Assembly: GCA_002690925.1 (NCBI GenBank) | Contig: NZGD01000240.1 | Span: 1-64,000 of the forward strand | Length of the DNA: 64,000 nt | Origin: Rhodopirellula sp. | Lineage (GTDB): Bacteria; Planctomycetota; Planctomycetia; Pirellulales; Pirellulaceae | Direction: 5' to 3' | In this document: in pieces, positions 16,471-27,061 of the stretch | Layout: every line of letters begins with the position of its first letter | How positions within the stretch are numbered: position 1 is the stretch's first letter | Notes under the pieces: model-generated | What the model was told of the DNA's origin: nothing | The model's database searches: none | The model's input: the letters and a program-made list of their open reading frames with translations, nothing else | Made by a program: the position numbers and the translations under genes

Positions 16471-18798
16471 TCACTCGAGTTGTCCGATCCATGAACGTAT
16501 CAGTGCGGCAGCCTCCACCGGCACCAAGTTCTTGCCGACGCTTGGCATGGCGATGCCAGGGTCCTCTGACTCAATGCGGTACAGCAGGATCGATTCATCT
16601 GGCTTGCCCGGCACAATGTCAAAAGAGCGACCTCCTGAGCCATGACCTGCTGCAACGGGGATTTTGTTCACGCCGAATTTGGCTGGATTCGTTTGTGTCA
16701 ACCGTAGGTCCAGTCCGGATGTGCGAGCAGATCCACGTGGATTGTGGCAGTGTGCACAATTGACGTGTAACCACGAGCGGGCGCGGTCCGAGATGGAACG
16801 GTCCTTAGCTTCGCCGAATACAGGCCATGCATCGATGGATGCGAGTTCCGGAGTGTCTGTCAATAATCCGTATTCAGTCCAAGCGGCTATTTGATTCTGT
16901 GAACCCAGACCAAGACCATGGTCCCAGCTTCCATTCAGGTTTGCCGCAATGGGGCCAATGGGGACGAATTGGTCACCTTGCTGATGGCAATTCAGGCACT
17001 GGTTGGCGTTGGGTATCTGATAGCGATTGCTTCTTTCTTTGCCATCCGAGTGAACCCAGCGAACGTCAACTTCACTTCCGCCCAGGGCAAGCGTTGCTTC
17101 GGTTTGCTGTTCATTCCACAGATAGGAAAAACCAAACCAACCGTCGTCTTTCCGAAATTCAATGCGTGTTTCCAGCAATCGCTCGCCCAGAGTGGGGTCA
17201 GTCATATCGATGGGATAGGCAAAGGATTTTGAAATCACAGTCCCAATTGGAAATTCAATTGTTCCCTCATCTGAGTAACGAATCTGTTTGCCGTCAGGGA
17301 TTTGAAAGAAACGGTATTTGCTAGTGTAGTCGCTGAATAGTGGCGTGTTGAGTTCATAGGGATAGACGTGTTTGGCTGGCACGTGATCTGCGAGGTTTCC
17401 CTTAAATAATTTATATTCCGAGAGCTTTTTCTTTGCCGTTCTATAGACCAGTACCGCGTTCGATGCATTGTTGCTTGGTGGCTTGGCTGCGGCGAGGACG
17501 ACCTTGGGGACTGGAGGGCGTTCAATTTGATGGGGTGTCAAATCTTTGGTAATGCTGTGTCGCCCTGTAAGCAGGTCGCGGGGGTTCATATGTGCGAGAT
17601 CAAAGTTCGTAAACCGTGCTTCGCCATTGTTTTGGACTGCGGGTATCTGCTTTTCTGTCAATGTTTCTTTGTCCATTCTCTTCGGATCGCCAACTCCATC
17701 CCAGAAAATGTCTGGAAATACGCCTCCCACAAACGGAGCAAGTAGCAGTCCCATTTCACCCGCCGGGGCATAGCCGCTGTCGCTAATTTGATTGTCGTGG
17801 ATGGTGATCAATTCTGGGAAGGGATCGAAGTCGGCCGTGTCACGTTTTTTTAGCCGCTTGCTGCTAGCCTGATATGCGAGTACGGCAACACCTGTGGTTT
17901 GGTGATGATTCACGGTGTTGTGATCGACTTCGACTTGATCCGTTGCCATCACCATGATCCCCATTCCTGGAGGAACGGATGCGACGACATTTCCCTTGGC
18001 GGCAAAGTTCAAATGATTGTTGTCAGTTACCTGATTGTGGTGTACGCGGACTTGTCGGCCTGATTTGATTTGTAAGCCGGGTAAGTCAAAAACAAGGATG
18101 CCACCGGTGTTTTTGATGGTGAGGTTGTCGTAGACATCCGCGTGGATTGTGTTTTCAATCTCGATTCCAGCGACATTTCTTTCGGCACGGTTTGAACGCA
18201 CGATGACGTTGTGACTCTGACCAACATAAATGCCTGCATCCGAAGCACCGATGGCGGTGCACGATTCGATCAATACATTGCTGCACTGAACCGGGTAAAT
18301 TCCGTAAGCTCCATTGGTCGATGATGCGGGACCCGTCCACTCGGTACGTATGTCACGGAAAGTCACGCCGTTAGCACCCAGTACCTTGATTGCATTGCCT
18401 GCGGTATCTTCGACTGCAAAACCTTCCAGAATCAATTGATCACCTGTAGCCTCTAATCCTGCGCCACCTGATGCCTGGCCTTTAAATGACAAAACGGTTT
18501 TGTTGCTGCCGGCACCGCGAATGGTGAGGTGGCTGGTCGTGATGTCCAGTTGTCGGTGGAATTGAAAATGTCCCTCGGCCAGTTCAATCACATCACCCGG
18601 CATCGCATCGATCAATTTTGACTGCAGCTCGTACTGGACATTGGGGCCAGCCTGCAACCTAGATATTCGGGGTGATTGATGTTCGACGGCAAAGGCCAGC
18701 GACGAAGGATCGAAGCTGACAAGCGTCATTAGTGTTAGCAAACACACCGTTGCTAGTGAGGCTACCGGACAATGAATCGGGGAAATGAAGCGTTGCAT
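16471..18798 (-). CDS. Fusion of parallel beta-helix protein and diheme cytochrome c
   Basis: This 775-residue exported protein has a signal sequence in about the first 40 residues. Residues about 50-400 are a right-handed parallel beta-helix with many short N-V/I-turn repeats, like the TIGR03805 family. A linker follows, and about residues 440-775 match the SO_2930/HNE_0200-type diheme cytochrome family (TIGR03806), with CxxCH motifs at C601-H605 and C681-H685. In many bacteria these are two adjacent genes; here they appear as one continuous frame. The open frame extends upstream to 18870, but the ATG at 18798 precedes the hydrophobic signal. The beta-helix probably binds or cleaves a polysaccharide and the haems pass electrons; neither is proven. 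Confidence 0.85.
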   Translation of the reverse strand: MQRFISPIHCPVASLATVCLLTLMTLVSFDPSSLAFAVEHQSPRISRLQAGPNVQYELQSKLIDAMPGDVIELAEGHFQFHRQLDITTSHLTIRGAGSNKTVLSFKGQASGGAGLEATGDQLILEGFAVEDTAGNAIKVLGANGVTFRDIRTEWTGPASSTNGAYGIYPVQCSNVLIESCTAIGASDAGIYVGQSHNVIVRSNRAERNVAGIEIENTIHADVYDNLTIKNTGGILVFDLPGLQIKSGRQVRVHHNQVTDNNHLNFAAKGNVVASVPPGMGIMVMATDQVEVDHNTVNHHQTTGVAVLAYQASSKRLKKRDTADFDPFPELITIHDNQISDSGYAPAGEMGLLLAPFVGGVFPDIFWDGVGDPKRMDKETLTEKQIPAVQNNGEARFTNFDLAHMNPRDLLTGRHSITKDLTPHQIERPPVPKVVLAAAKPPSNNASNAVLVYRTAKKKLSEYKLFKGNLADHVPAKHVYPYELNTPLFSDYTSKYRFFQIPDGKQIRYSDEGTIEFPIGTVISKSFAYPIDMTDPTLGERLLETRIEFRKDDGWFGFSYLWNEQQTEATLALGGSEVDVRWVHSDGKERSNRYQIPNANQCLNCHQQGDQFVPIGPIAANLNGSWDHGLGLGSQNQIAAWTEYGLLTDTPELASIDAWPVFGEAKDRSISDRARSWLHVNCAHCHNPRGSARTSGLDLRLTQTNPAKFGVNKIPVAAGHGSGGRSFDIVPGKPDESILLYRIESEDPGIAMPSVGKNLVPVEAAALIRSWIGQLE

Positions 18799-19170
18799 GA
18801 TGGCCGAAAAAATTGTTGTGCAGGATTTTAAACTCAGCTGCCGCAGGTCGGTAGTCGGAAGGCAAAACACAACCTGAATGTTTCAGTGGTACCTTGGAAA
18901 AGGCTACGTGCGTTGCCAAACTGCCAGGCAGTGAAACAGTTTTGGCAGCATTCAGTCTAACGTTTGCAGGAAAATTCAGCCAGTTCGACCCTAGGGCCAG
19001 CACACAGGTAAATACCCATGCGTGTGCTTACGATCCCGGAAGCGGTGACGTGTGCGGAGCAGTCGGTTGCGACGCTAAGTATTTTCTGCACCAAGCTTTT
19101 GGTGTGTGCTCCGAGTGTCGATGCAGCACGATCTGTGGTGTGTCGAGTAGTTAATTCATTGCGCAGGCAA
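18799..19170. other. Intergenic region upstream of the beta-helix/diheme gene
   Basis: These 372 bases hold no convincing gene. The region separates the promoter side of the beta-helix/diheme gene from the 3' end of the second amidohydrolase gene. The notable element is a nested dyad: CTGCCAGGCAG at 18921-18931, flanked by GCCAAACTG (18915-18923) and its near-complement CAGTTTTGGC (18937-18946). It lies about 120-150 bases before the minus-strand ATG and could be a regulatory site. Confidence 0.5.
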
Positions 19171-20022
19171 TCACTTTCGCGATTGGATCACACTCAATAT
19201 TTTTCGGTAATTCTTTCCAAGAATATCTTTCTTTTCTTCTTCACTGATTTGCGCAGCGATGACTTTTGCAAGCTCTGTTCCCATTGATCGAGATGGTAAA
19301 TGACTGCCGAAAATAATTCGCTTTGATCCGAGTTCGCGAGTGGCCATTTCGATGAAACCCGCGGTTGCATCAAAACCAGACGTTTCGATTAATACGTTGG
19401 GTGTGTCACGTACAGCACGGATGCCTTGTTCCCATTCGCCACCGGCGTGCGCGCAGATGAAGTGTTGTTTCGGGTAACGTGAGGCTAATGTTGCAAGCTC
19501 GATTGGTGTGGATTCATTTGGTGAGCGTTTGCCACCTGTTTTCAGCCATGTGTGTTGCATGATTACGCTACCCAGTTCCGATACCCGTTCCACGAGTTTG
19601 ATTGCTTTGGGGTCCAGGCAATTGGCTGCACCAGGCCCACTTCCGGGAAAGTAAACTCCCAGCATGGGGCCATCTTTGATCCACTGGTTTACAGCTTGCA
19701 GTGAGCCTTTTGGGTTCTGCAAATTGAGCTGTATCATCCCCAGTAGTTTGTCGGGCCATCGCACGAATGGTTTGAGTACCAGGTCCGGTTGGCTTTGCAG
19801 TAAGTTTTCCAAGTTTGGGTCATTGGTCGTGCCAATTCCAACATGGGCGAAGTAACAAAGCTTTTCAAAGTGGCCCAAGTGAACCGCTGTCATTGATTTC
19901 TCAATATCATTGAGCAGCTTGCGACTGCCATCGGTTCCCGGGTGAGAGAAAGCTGGCGTGAAGTAGGAGTCCCAGATGCGGTAATCGCGAAGGGTTTCTG
20001 CGGGCGGTAATCCAAAACTCAT
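19171..20022 (-). CDS. Amidohydrolase-family protein B (TIM-barrel, atypical metal site)
   Basis: This 283-residue protein is an amidohydrolase_2-like TIM barrel without a signal peptide. Recognisable elements are HTWLKTGG, ICAHAGGEWEQG and FGSHLPSRS near the C-terminus. The first strand reads IWDSYFTP where metal-dependent members usually have D-x-H-x-H, so the first two metal ligands are missing. AAGG lies 8 bases before the ATG at 20022. A GTG six bases earlier overlaps the upstream stop (TAGTG) but has poor spacing. The gene directly follows a related amidohydrolase gene and they may form a heteromer. The reaction is unknown. Confidence 0.8.
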   Translation of the reverse strand: MSFGLPPAETLRDYRIWDSYFTPAFSHPGTDGSRKLLNDIEKSMTAVHLGHFEKLCYFAHVGIGTTNDPNLENLLQSQPDLVLKPFVRWPDKLLGMIQLNLQNPKGSLQAVNQWIKDGPMLGVYFPGSGPGAANCLDPKAIKLVERVSELGSVIMQHTWLKTGGKRSPNESTPIELATLASRYPKQHFICAHAGGEWEQGIRAVRDTPNVLIETSGFDATAGFIEMATRELGSKRIIFGSHLPSRSMGTELAKVIAAQISEEEKKDILGKNYRKILSVIQSRK

Positions 20023-20027
20023 TGGCA

Positions 20028-20948
20028 CTACCTTGGTGGGTTGTTGGAAAGTGTGCTTTTGGAAACTCGGAAATGCTCGGCATTCTGCTGCATGATTGCT
20101 TTGACATCAGCAGCTGGAATTTCCGTCTCAACCATGCGTATGCAGGCGGCTTCTGGGATCAGGAATGGTGAGTGTGAGCCATAAAGAATGCGGTCGATAC
20201 CGATGACGTTGGCTAGCTTAGCAACGCCATCGGTTCCATCGACTCTAGATGTATCTACTGTGATTCGGGGAATCGACGCGAAAGTTTGTGCGTCAGCTGC
20301 GGAGGGACGGCAGTTCAGAATTTGAACTCTTGCATCTGGGATTTGCTGCATCCAGTGTCGCAGAGGCCGAGGATCCACATTGGGAGCCTGGAGCGAGCTG
20401 GACTGCGTACGCGTGTCTTCCATCGCCATCACGACTTGCACGAATCCGCCCAGCTTGGTCGCTGTCACGAGTAGCTCGCCAAACACCGCATCGTCCAATG
20501 CATAGCCATGGTAACCGGGAAGCAGCCTGACTCCAGGCATGGAGAATTGGCCCAAGCATAGATTTAGATCATGTTTCCAATCGGGAAGATTTGGGTTGAC
20601 CGCGCCCACGGGGACAAGTTCCGCCCACTTTTGGCAAGTTTTATGCAACCGTTCATTGACTGTCCGCAGGTCACGATGCAGAAGGGCTTCAAAACTACCT
20701 GCCCATGCCTCGGTAATCCCCAGTTGCTGAAACTTCGCACACAGTTCATGGACTTGATCAAGTGGGAGGCGTCGGAATGGCCAGTGAAACAGGCTGACGT
20801 TCGTATCGATCATTCTGGATGGCATCGACATGAGAGGCATGGCATTGGAGGGCGCGGTCGTGGGTTTCTCTCCTTCGCTAGCTGACACCATGGAAGCAGT
20901 TCCTGCTGCCAAAGCTCCGTGTATCAATTCACGTCGATGAAATGCCAT
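20028..20948 (-). CDS. Amidohydrolase-family protein A with Tat-like signal
   Basis: This 306-residue protein begins MAFHRRELIHGALAAG, a twin-arginine-like export signal, followed by an amidohydrolase_2-like barrel. The first strand is IDTNVSLFHWPFRRLP, so the usual HxH metal motif is replaced by N-V-S. Later strands keep YGSHSPF. The same N-terminal pattern occurs in planctomycete paralogues of this family. It lies 18 bases after the DUF1501 gene and directly before amidohydrolase B, so all belong to the operon starting with the DUF1553 cytochrome. It may be an exported partner subunit. Catalysis without the HxH site is uncertain. Confidence 0.8.
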   Translation of the reverse strand: MAFHRRELIHGALAAGTASMVSASEGEKPTTAPSNAMPLMSMPSRMIDTNVSLFHWPFRRLPLDQVHELCAKFQQLGITEAWAGSFEALLHRDLRTVNERLHKTCQKWAELVPVGAVNPNLPDWKHDLNLCLGQFSMPGVRLLPGYHGYALDDAVFGELLVTATKLGGFVQVVMAMEDTRTQSSSLQAPNVDPRPLRHWMQQIPDARVQILNCRPSAADAQTFASIPRITVDTSRVDGTDGVAKLANVIGIDRILYGSHSPFLIPEAACIRMVETEIPAADVKAIMQQNAEHFRVSKSTLSNNPPR

Positions 20949-20966
20949 CAGTCGTTCCTCAGAAAA

Positions 20967-22445
20967 CTAGGCCAGAATGTCATGCACCACGGTTGGGATA
21001 TTCACACCGGTAAGTCGTTCTTCGAGTCCGCTTCGGCGGAAGAACAGTTCTTGATGGTGGAGTCCAAGCATATGTAGAATCGTGGCGTGAAAGTCATGGA
21101 CGCTGACAGGGTTTTCGATCGCCTTGTGCCCAAAATCGTCAGTCTTGCCGAAAGACAACCCACCTTTGACTCCTCCACCGGCCATCCACGAGGAGAACGC
21201 CTGCATGTTGTGATCACGTCCTGTGTAAATATCACCTGACCGTTGTGATGTTGGTGTTCTTCCGAATTCGCCTCCCCAGATGACCAGCGTGGTGTCCAGC
21301 AGTCCTGTTCGTTTCAGGTCTTTGAGCAGAGCTGCAACGGGTTGATCAGTTCGTTCACAGATGGCCTTGTGGTTAGCGCCCAAATCCACGTGGCTGTCCC
21401 ACGGTTGTTCTTCGAGGAAAATCTGCACAAACCGGACACCACGCTCGACGAGTCGTCGGGCCATGAGGCAACGTTTGCCGTACGAGTCTGTGTTCGCTTT
21501 GCCCACGCCATACAAACGCAGGGTTTCTTGGCTTTCGCGGTTCAGGTCCAGCGCTTCATTGGCTGTCAGTTGCATCCGTGCAGCGAGTCCATATGACTCA
21601 ATTCGTGCATCAAGGTCCTGGCGATGAGGGCGTTTGGACCGGTGTATTTTATCAAGCGTTTTTAATAACTCGCTGGCAGTGGCAGACACATCTGTCGGTT
21701 GTTTGTATTGTTTGCTGAGATTTAGAATCGGTGATCCCGTAGGGCGAAACGGAGTGCCTTGGTAAACGGGAGGTAAAAAGCCTGCAGTCCAATTTCGTGT
21801 GCCATTCTTGGGCAAACCCAGCGGATCTCCCAGCACTACATAGGCCGGTAAATTCTGGTTTTCTGATCCCAGTCCATAGGCTGTCCACGCACCCAAAGTC
21901 GGGTATCCCATGAAGAGTCTGCCGCTGTGGATTTTGTATAACGCGTTATCATGGTTGGGGTGATCAGTCCACATCGAATTGATCAGGCAGATGTCGTCGA
22001 CCATTTGCGATGTGTGAGGAAGCGTATTGGCCATCCACATGCCAGATTCACCATGTCGCTTGATGGGATATTGCCCACCCATCATTACCCCGATGTCGGT
22101 GACGCTTGTGTTGCCAATCTCTTCGACGCTACCCGGATAAGGTTTGCCATCCAATTTGGCCAACTCCGGCTTGGGGTCAAACAGGTCCATCTGGCTCGGG
22201 CCGCCGTTCATGAATAGCTGAATGACCGACGTCGCAGTGGCTGGGTGATGTAATGGTTTAGGGCGAAGATCATAGGATTTGCCCAAGTCTTCCAAGTGCG
22301 AATCTGTTCCTTCTTTTGGTTGGTGGGGGGGCGGTTTGTCCGCGAACAGGTCATCAGTCATCAGGTGCATCAGCGCAGCACCCAATAGACCATCGCTGGT
22401 CCGTGCGAAGAAATCCCGTCGAGAAGTTGAGGGAAGGGGTGCCAA
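20967..22445 (-). CDS. DUF1501 domain-containing protein (Tat-exported)
   Basis: This 492-residue DUF1501 protein has an N-terminal twin-arginine motif (SRRDFF) and a sulfatase/alkaline-phosphatase-like fold typical of the family. Motifs include QLFMNGGPSQMDLFDPKPE, WGGEFGRTPTSQ and GRDHNMQAFSSWMAGGG. The start codon is an unusual TTG at 22445. It lies 6 bases after the stop of the DUF1553 gene in the same frame, and the next ATG would delete the Tat signal. DUF1501 and DUF1553 genes are habitual neighbours in planctomycetes. The pair is thought to act outside the cytoplasm, but no reaction has been assigned. Confidence 0.92.
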   Translation of the reverse strand: MAPLPSTSRRDFFARTSDGLLGAALMHLMTDDLFADKPPPHQPKEGTDSHLEDLGKSYDLRPKPLHHPATATSVIQLFMNGGPSQMDLFDPKPELAKLDGKPYPGSVEEIGNTSVTDIGVMMGGQYPIKRHGESGMWMANTLPHTSQMVDDICLINSMWTDHPNHDNALYKIHSGRLFMGYPTLGAWTAYGLGSENQNLPAYVVLGDPLGLPKNGTRNWTAGFLPPVYQGTPFRPTGSPILNLSKQYKQPTDVSATASELLKTLDKIHRSKRPHRQDLDARIESYGLAARMQLTANEALDLNRESQETLRLYGVGKANTDSYGKRCLMARRLVERGVRFVQIFLEEQPWDSHVDLGANHKAICERTDQPVAALLKDLKRTGLLDTTLVIWGGEFGRTPTSQRSGDIYTGRDHNMQAFSSWMAGGGVKGGLSFGKTDDFGHKAIENPVSVHDFHATILHMLGLHHQELFFRRSGLEERLTGVNIPTVVHDILA

Positions 22446-22451
22446 CGTTAA

Positions 22452-25433
<2,982 letters not shown>

Positions 25434-25753
25434 CGATGGCCGATGGTAGACGCAGGAGGTGAACAGTAGAGGGGGAATCAGCGGGGCTTGGGAAAGGCGG
25501 GAATGGGCAGCGACAGTAAGCCAATGACCGATCGATTCACACACGGATTCAGCGTTCGCGTTTGTTGCTGATGAAGTTCCACGCTGTTTGTCCAAGCAAC
25601 TTCATTCTAGGAGCCGACTGGGAACAATACAAACTCAGCCATTGATCCTCGCTCCGAATCACAAAAGTTTTGCCTGGTAAACTGCAATGAAAATGGTATT
25701 GAGTCGTAAATTGATTGGGTATGAATCACATCACTCGGTGTCCAGAATCCCAC
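25434..25753. other. Intergenic gap before the DUF1553 operon
   Basis: This 320-base gap separates the end of the sigma-factor operon (degenerate sulfatase gene) from the DUF1553 gene on the same strand. No gene, clear terminator or repeat was seen. It must contain the DUF1553 promoter if that operon is independent. Confidence 0.5.
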
Positions 25754-27061
25754 TCATTTGTGCTGTTTTGGAGCTTTGCGAAATGGGCTAGCCGCGTCTT
25801 TGGGAAAACGGTCCAAGATCATCTGCAGGCGTTGTCGACGCCCTGGAGCAATTTTGTCCAGCGGGCTGATTTCCTGTTCCTGCAGCGGGTCCTTTTGAAG
25901 ATCATGGAAGTTGCCGCGGGTATCGATTAAGTGTTGCCAGTCACGGATCATGCGGGTCTCTCCGAGTTGTGAGTAGATCCAGTTCCGTTTCTGGTAAGGG
26001 TCTTCGCTGCCGCGAAGGCTGGGAGCAAACGATTTTCCATCGAGAACCACGTGCCTAGATGGCTGAAGGTCAGCAAGTTCCAGAAAGGTCGGGTAGATGT
26101 CGCTGAAGTCGATCAGGTCATGCGATACGCGTTCACCGTCGACCATCCCCACTGCACGTACAATCAATGGCACGTGTACTTCGAAATCGGAGATCCTGTT
26201 GTTAGTTGGGGTAGTGCGTTCGTTTCTAAGTTTGGTGTCGACGGCAGGATGATTGTTGCCGGCGAGTACGATCAATGTTTTTTCACGCAAGCCGTTATTG
26301 TCAATAGCTCTGATCAAATTTCCAATCAGTTGGTCAATACGTTTGATGCTTTCTGCATGCTGATTCATTTTGTCTGACGGCAGTTTGTCTAACTTGCGTT
26401 TCGCTTTGTCACGGGGTTCCCGGTCAAGCAACATTGTGTAGTAAATGAAGAACGGTTGATTGCGATTTCGTATTGTGAAGTCAATCAGAAATGAGTTTGC
26501 CTGCTCTGCTTTATGTTCTGCTTTTTCACGTTTGCCGTTGATTAGTACTTGAGCATCCGCTTGTTGTCTTGGGGGGCGACTTTGTTCCATTTCTGCCTGA
26601 TTCCACACGCATGATTCATGGAAGCCGTGCTGCTGCAATGCATCAGGTTGTTTGCTCAGCTGGTTGAGCTGCCAGGGGCCTCCGACAGCGGTTTGGTAGC
26701 CACCATCACGTAATCGTTTTGCGACTGTTGGGAATTGTTCCCAATTCAGACCGCCGCTTCCCTGTTTTGCGACGTTGAGGTCCTCGATCCAGCCATGTCG
26801 AAATGGGTATTGCCCCGTAAGCAGCGTGACCTGAGTCGGTGTGTACGCCGGCATGCTCCATGCCGTTTCGTAACGGACACCTTCATTGGCCAGTTGGTCA
26901 ATGTTGGGTGTCACCTGCTTTGCTCCGTAGCATGAGACCGAATCTCGGCTCAGGCCATCAATGGAAATCAGGATGATATTTGGAGGCTCAGCAGATTGGC
27001 TGACAGTGTTGCCCAAAGCAACGAACAGGCCAAAGCCAATGAACGTGATCAGAAATCTCAT
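25754..27061 (-). CDS. Sulfatase-fold protein lacking the catalytic Cys (putative pseudoenzyme)
   Basis: This 435-residue exported protein (signal peptide ends near VSQSA, residue 24) aligns end to end with the sulfatase fold: PNIILISIDGLSRD, the LLTGQYPFRHG element, HVPLIVR and DIYPTFLELADL. The catalytic motif is degenerate. Where active sulfatases have C-x-P-x-R, it has Y73-T-P-T-Q77, so no formylglycine can form. The second Asp of the first metal element is Gly36, and the later 'DHG/DNG' metal motif reads GNNHP. It is therefore unlikely to be a sulfatase; it may be a binding protein or use Thr74/Thr76 in another transfer reaction. It is coupled to the DUF1592 gene by an ATGA overlap and ends the sigma-factor operon. 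Confidence 0.9.
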   Translation of the reverse strand: MRFLITFIGFGLFVALGNTVSQSAEPPNIILISIDGLSRDSVSCYGAKQVTPNIDQLANEGVRYETAWSMPAYTPTQVTLLTGQYPFRHGWIEDLNVAKQGSGGLNWEQFPTVAKRLRDGGYQTAVGGPWQLNQLSKQPDALQQHGFHESCVWNQAEMEQSRPPRQQADAQVLINGKREKAEHKAEQANSFLIDFTIRNRNQPFFIYYTMLLDREPRDKAKRKLDKLPSDKMNQHAESIKRIDQLIGNLIRAIDNNGLREKTLIVLAGNNHPAVDTKLRNERTTPTNNRISDFEVHVPLIVRAVGMVDGERVSHDLIDFSDIYPTFLELADLQPSRHVVLDGKSFAPSLRGSEDPYQKRNWIYSQLGETRMIRDWQHLIDTRGNFHDLQKDPLQEQEISPLDKIAPGRRQRLQMILDRFPKDAASPFRKAPKQHK

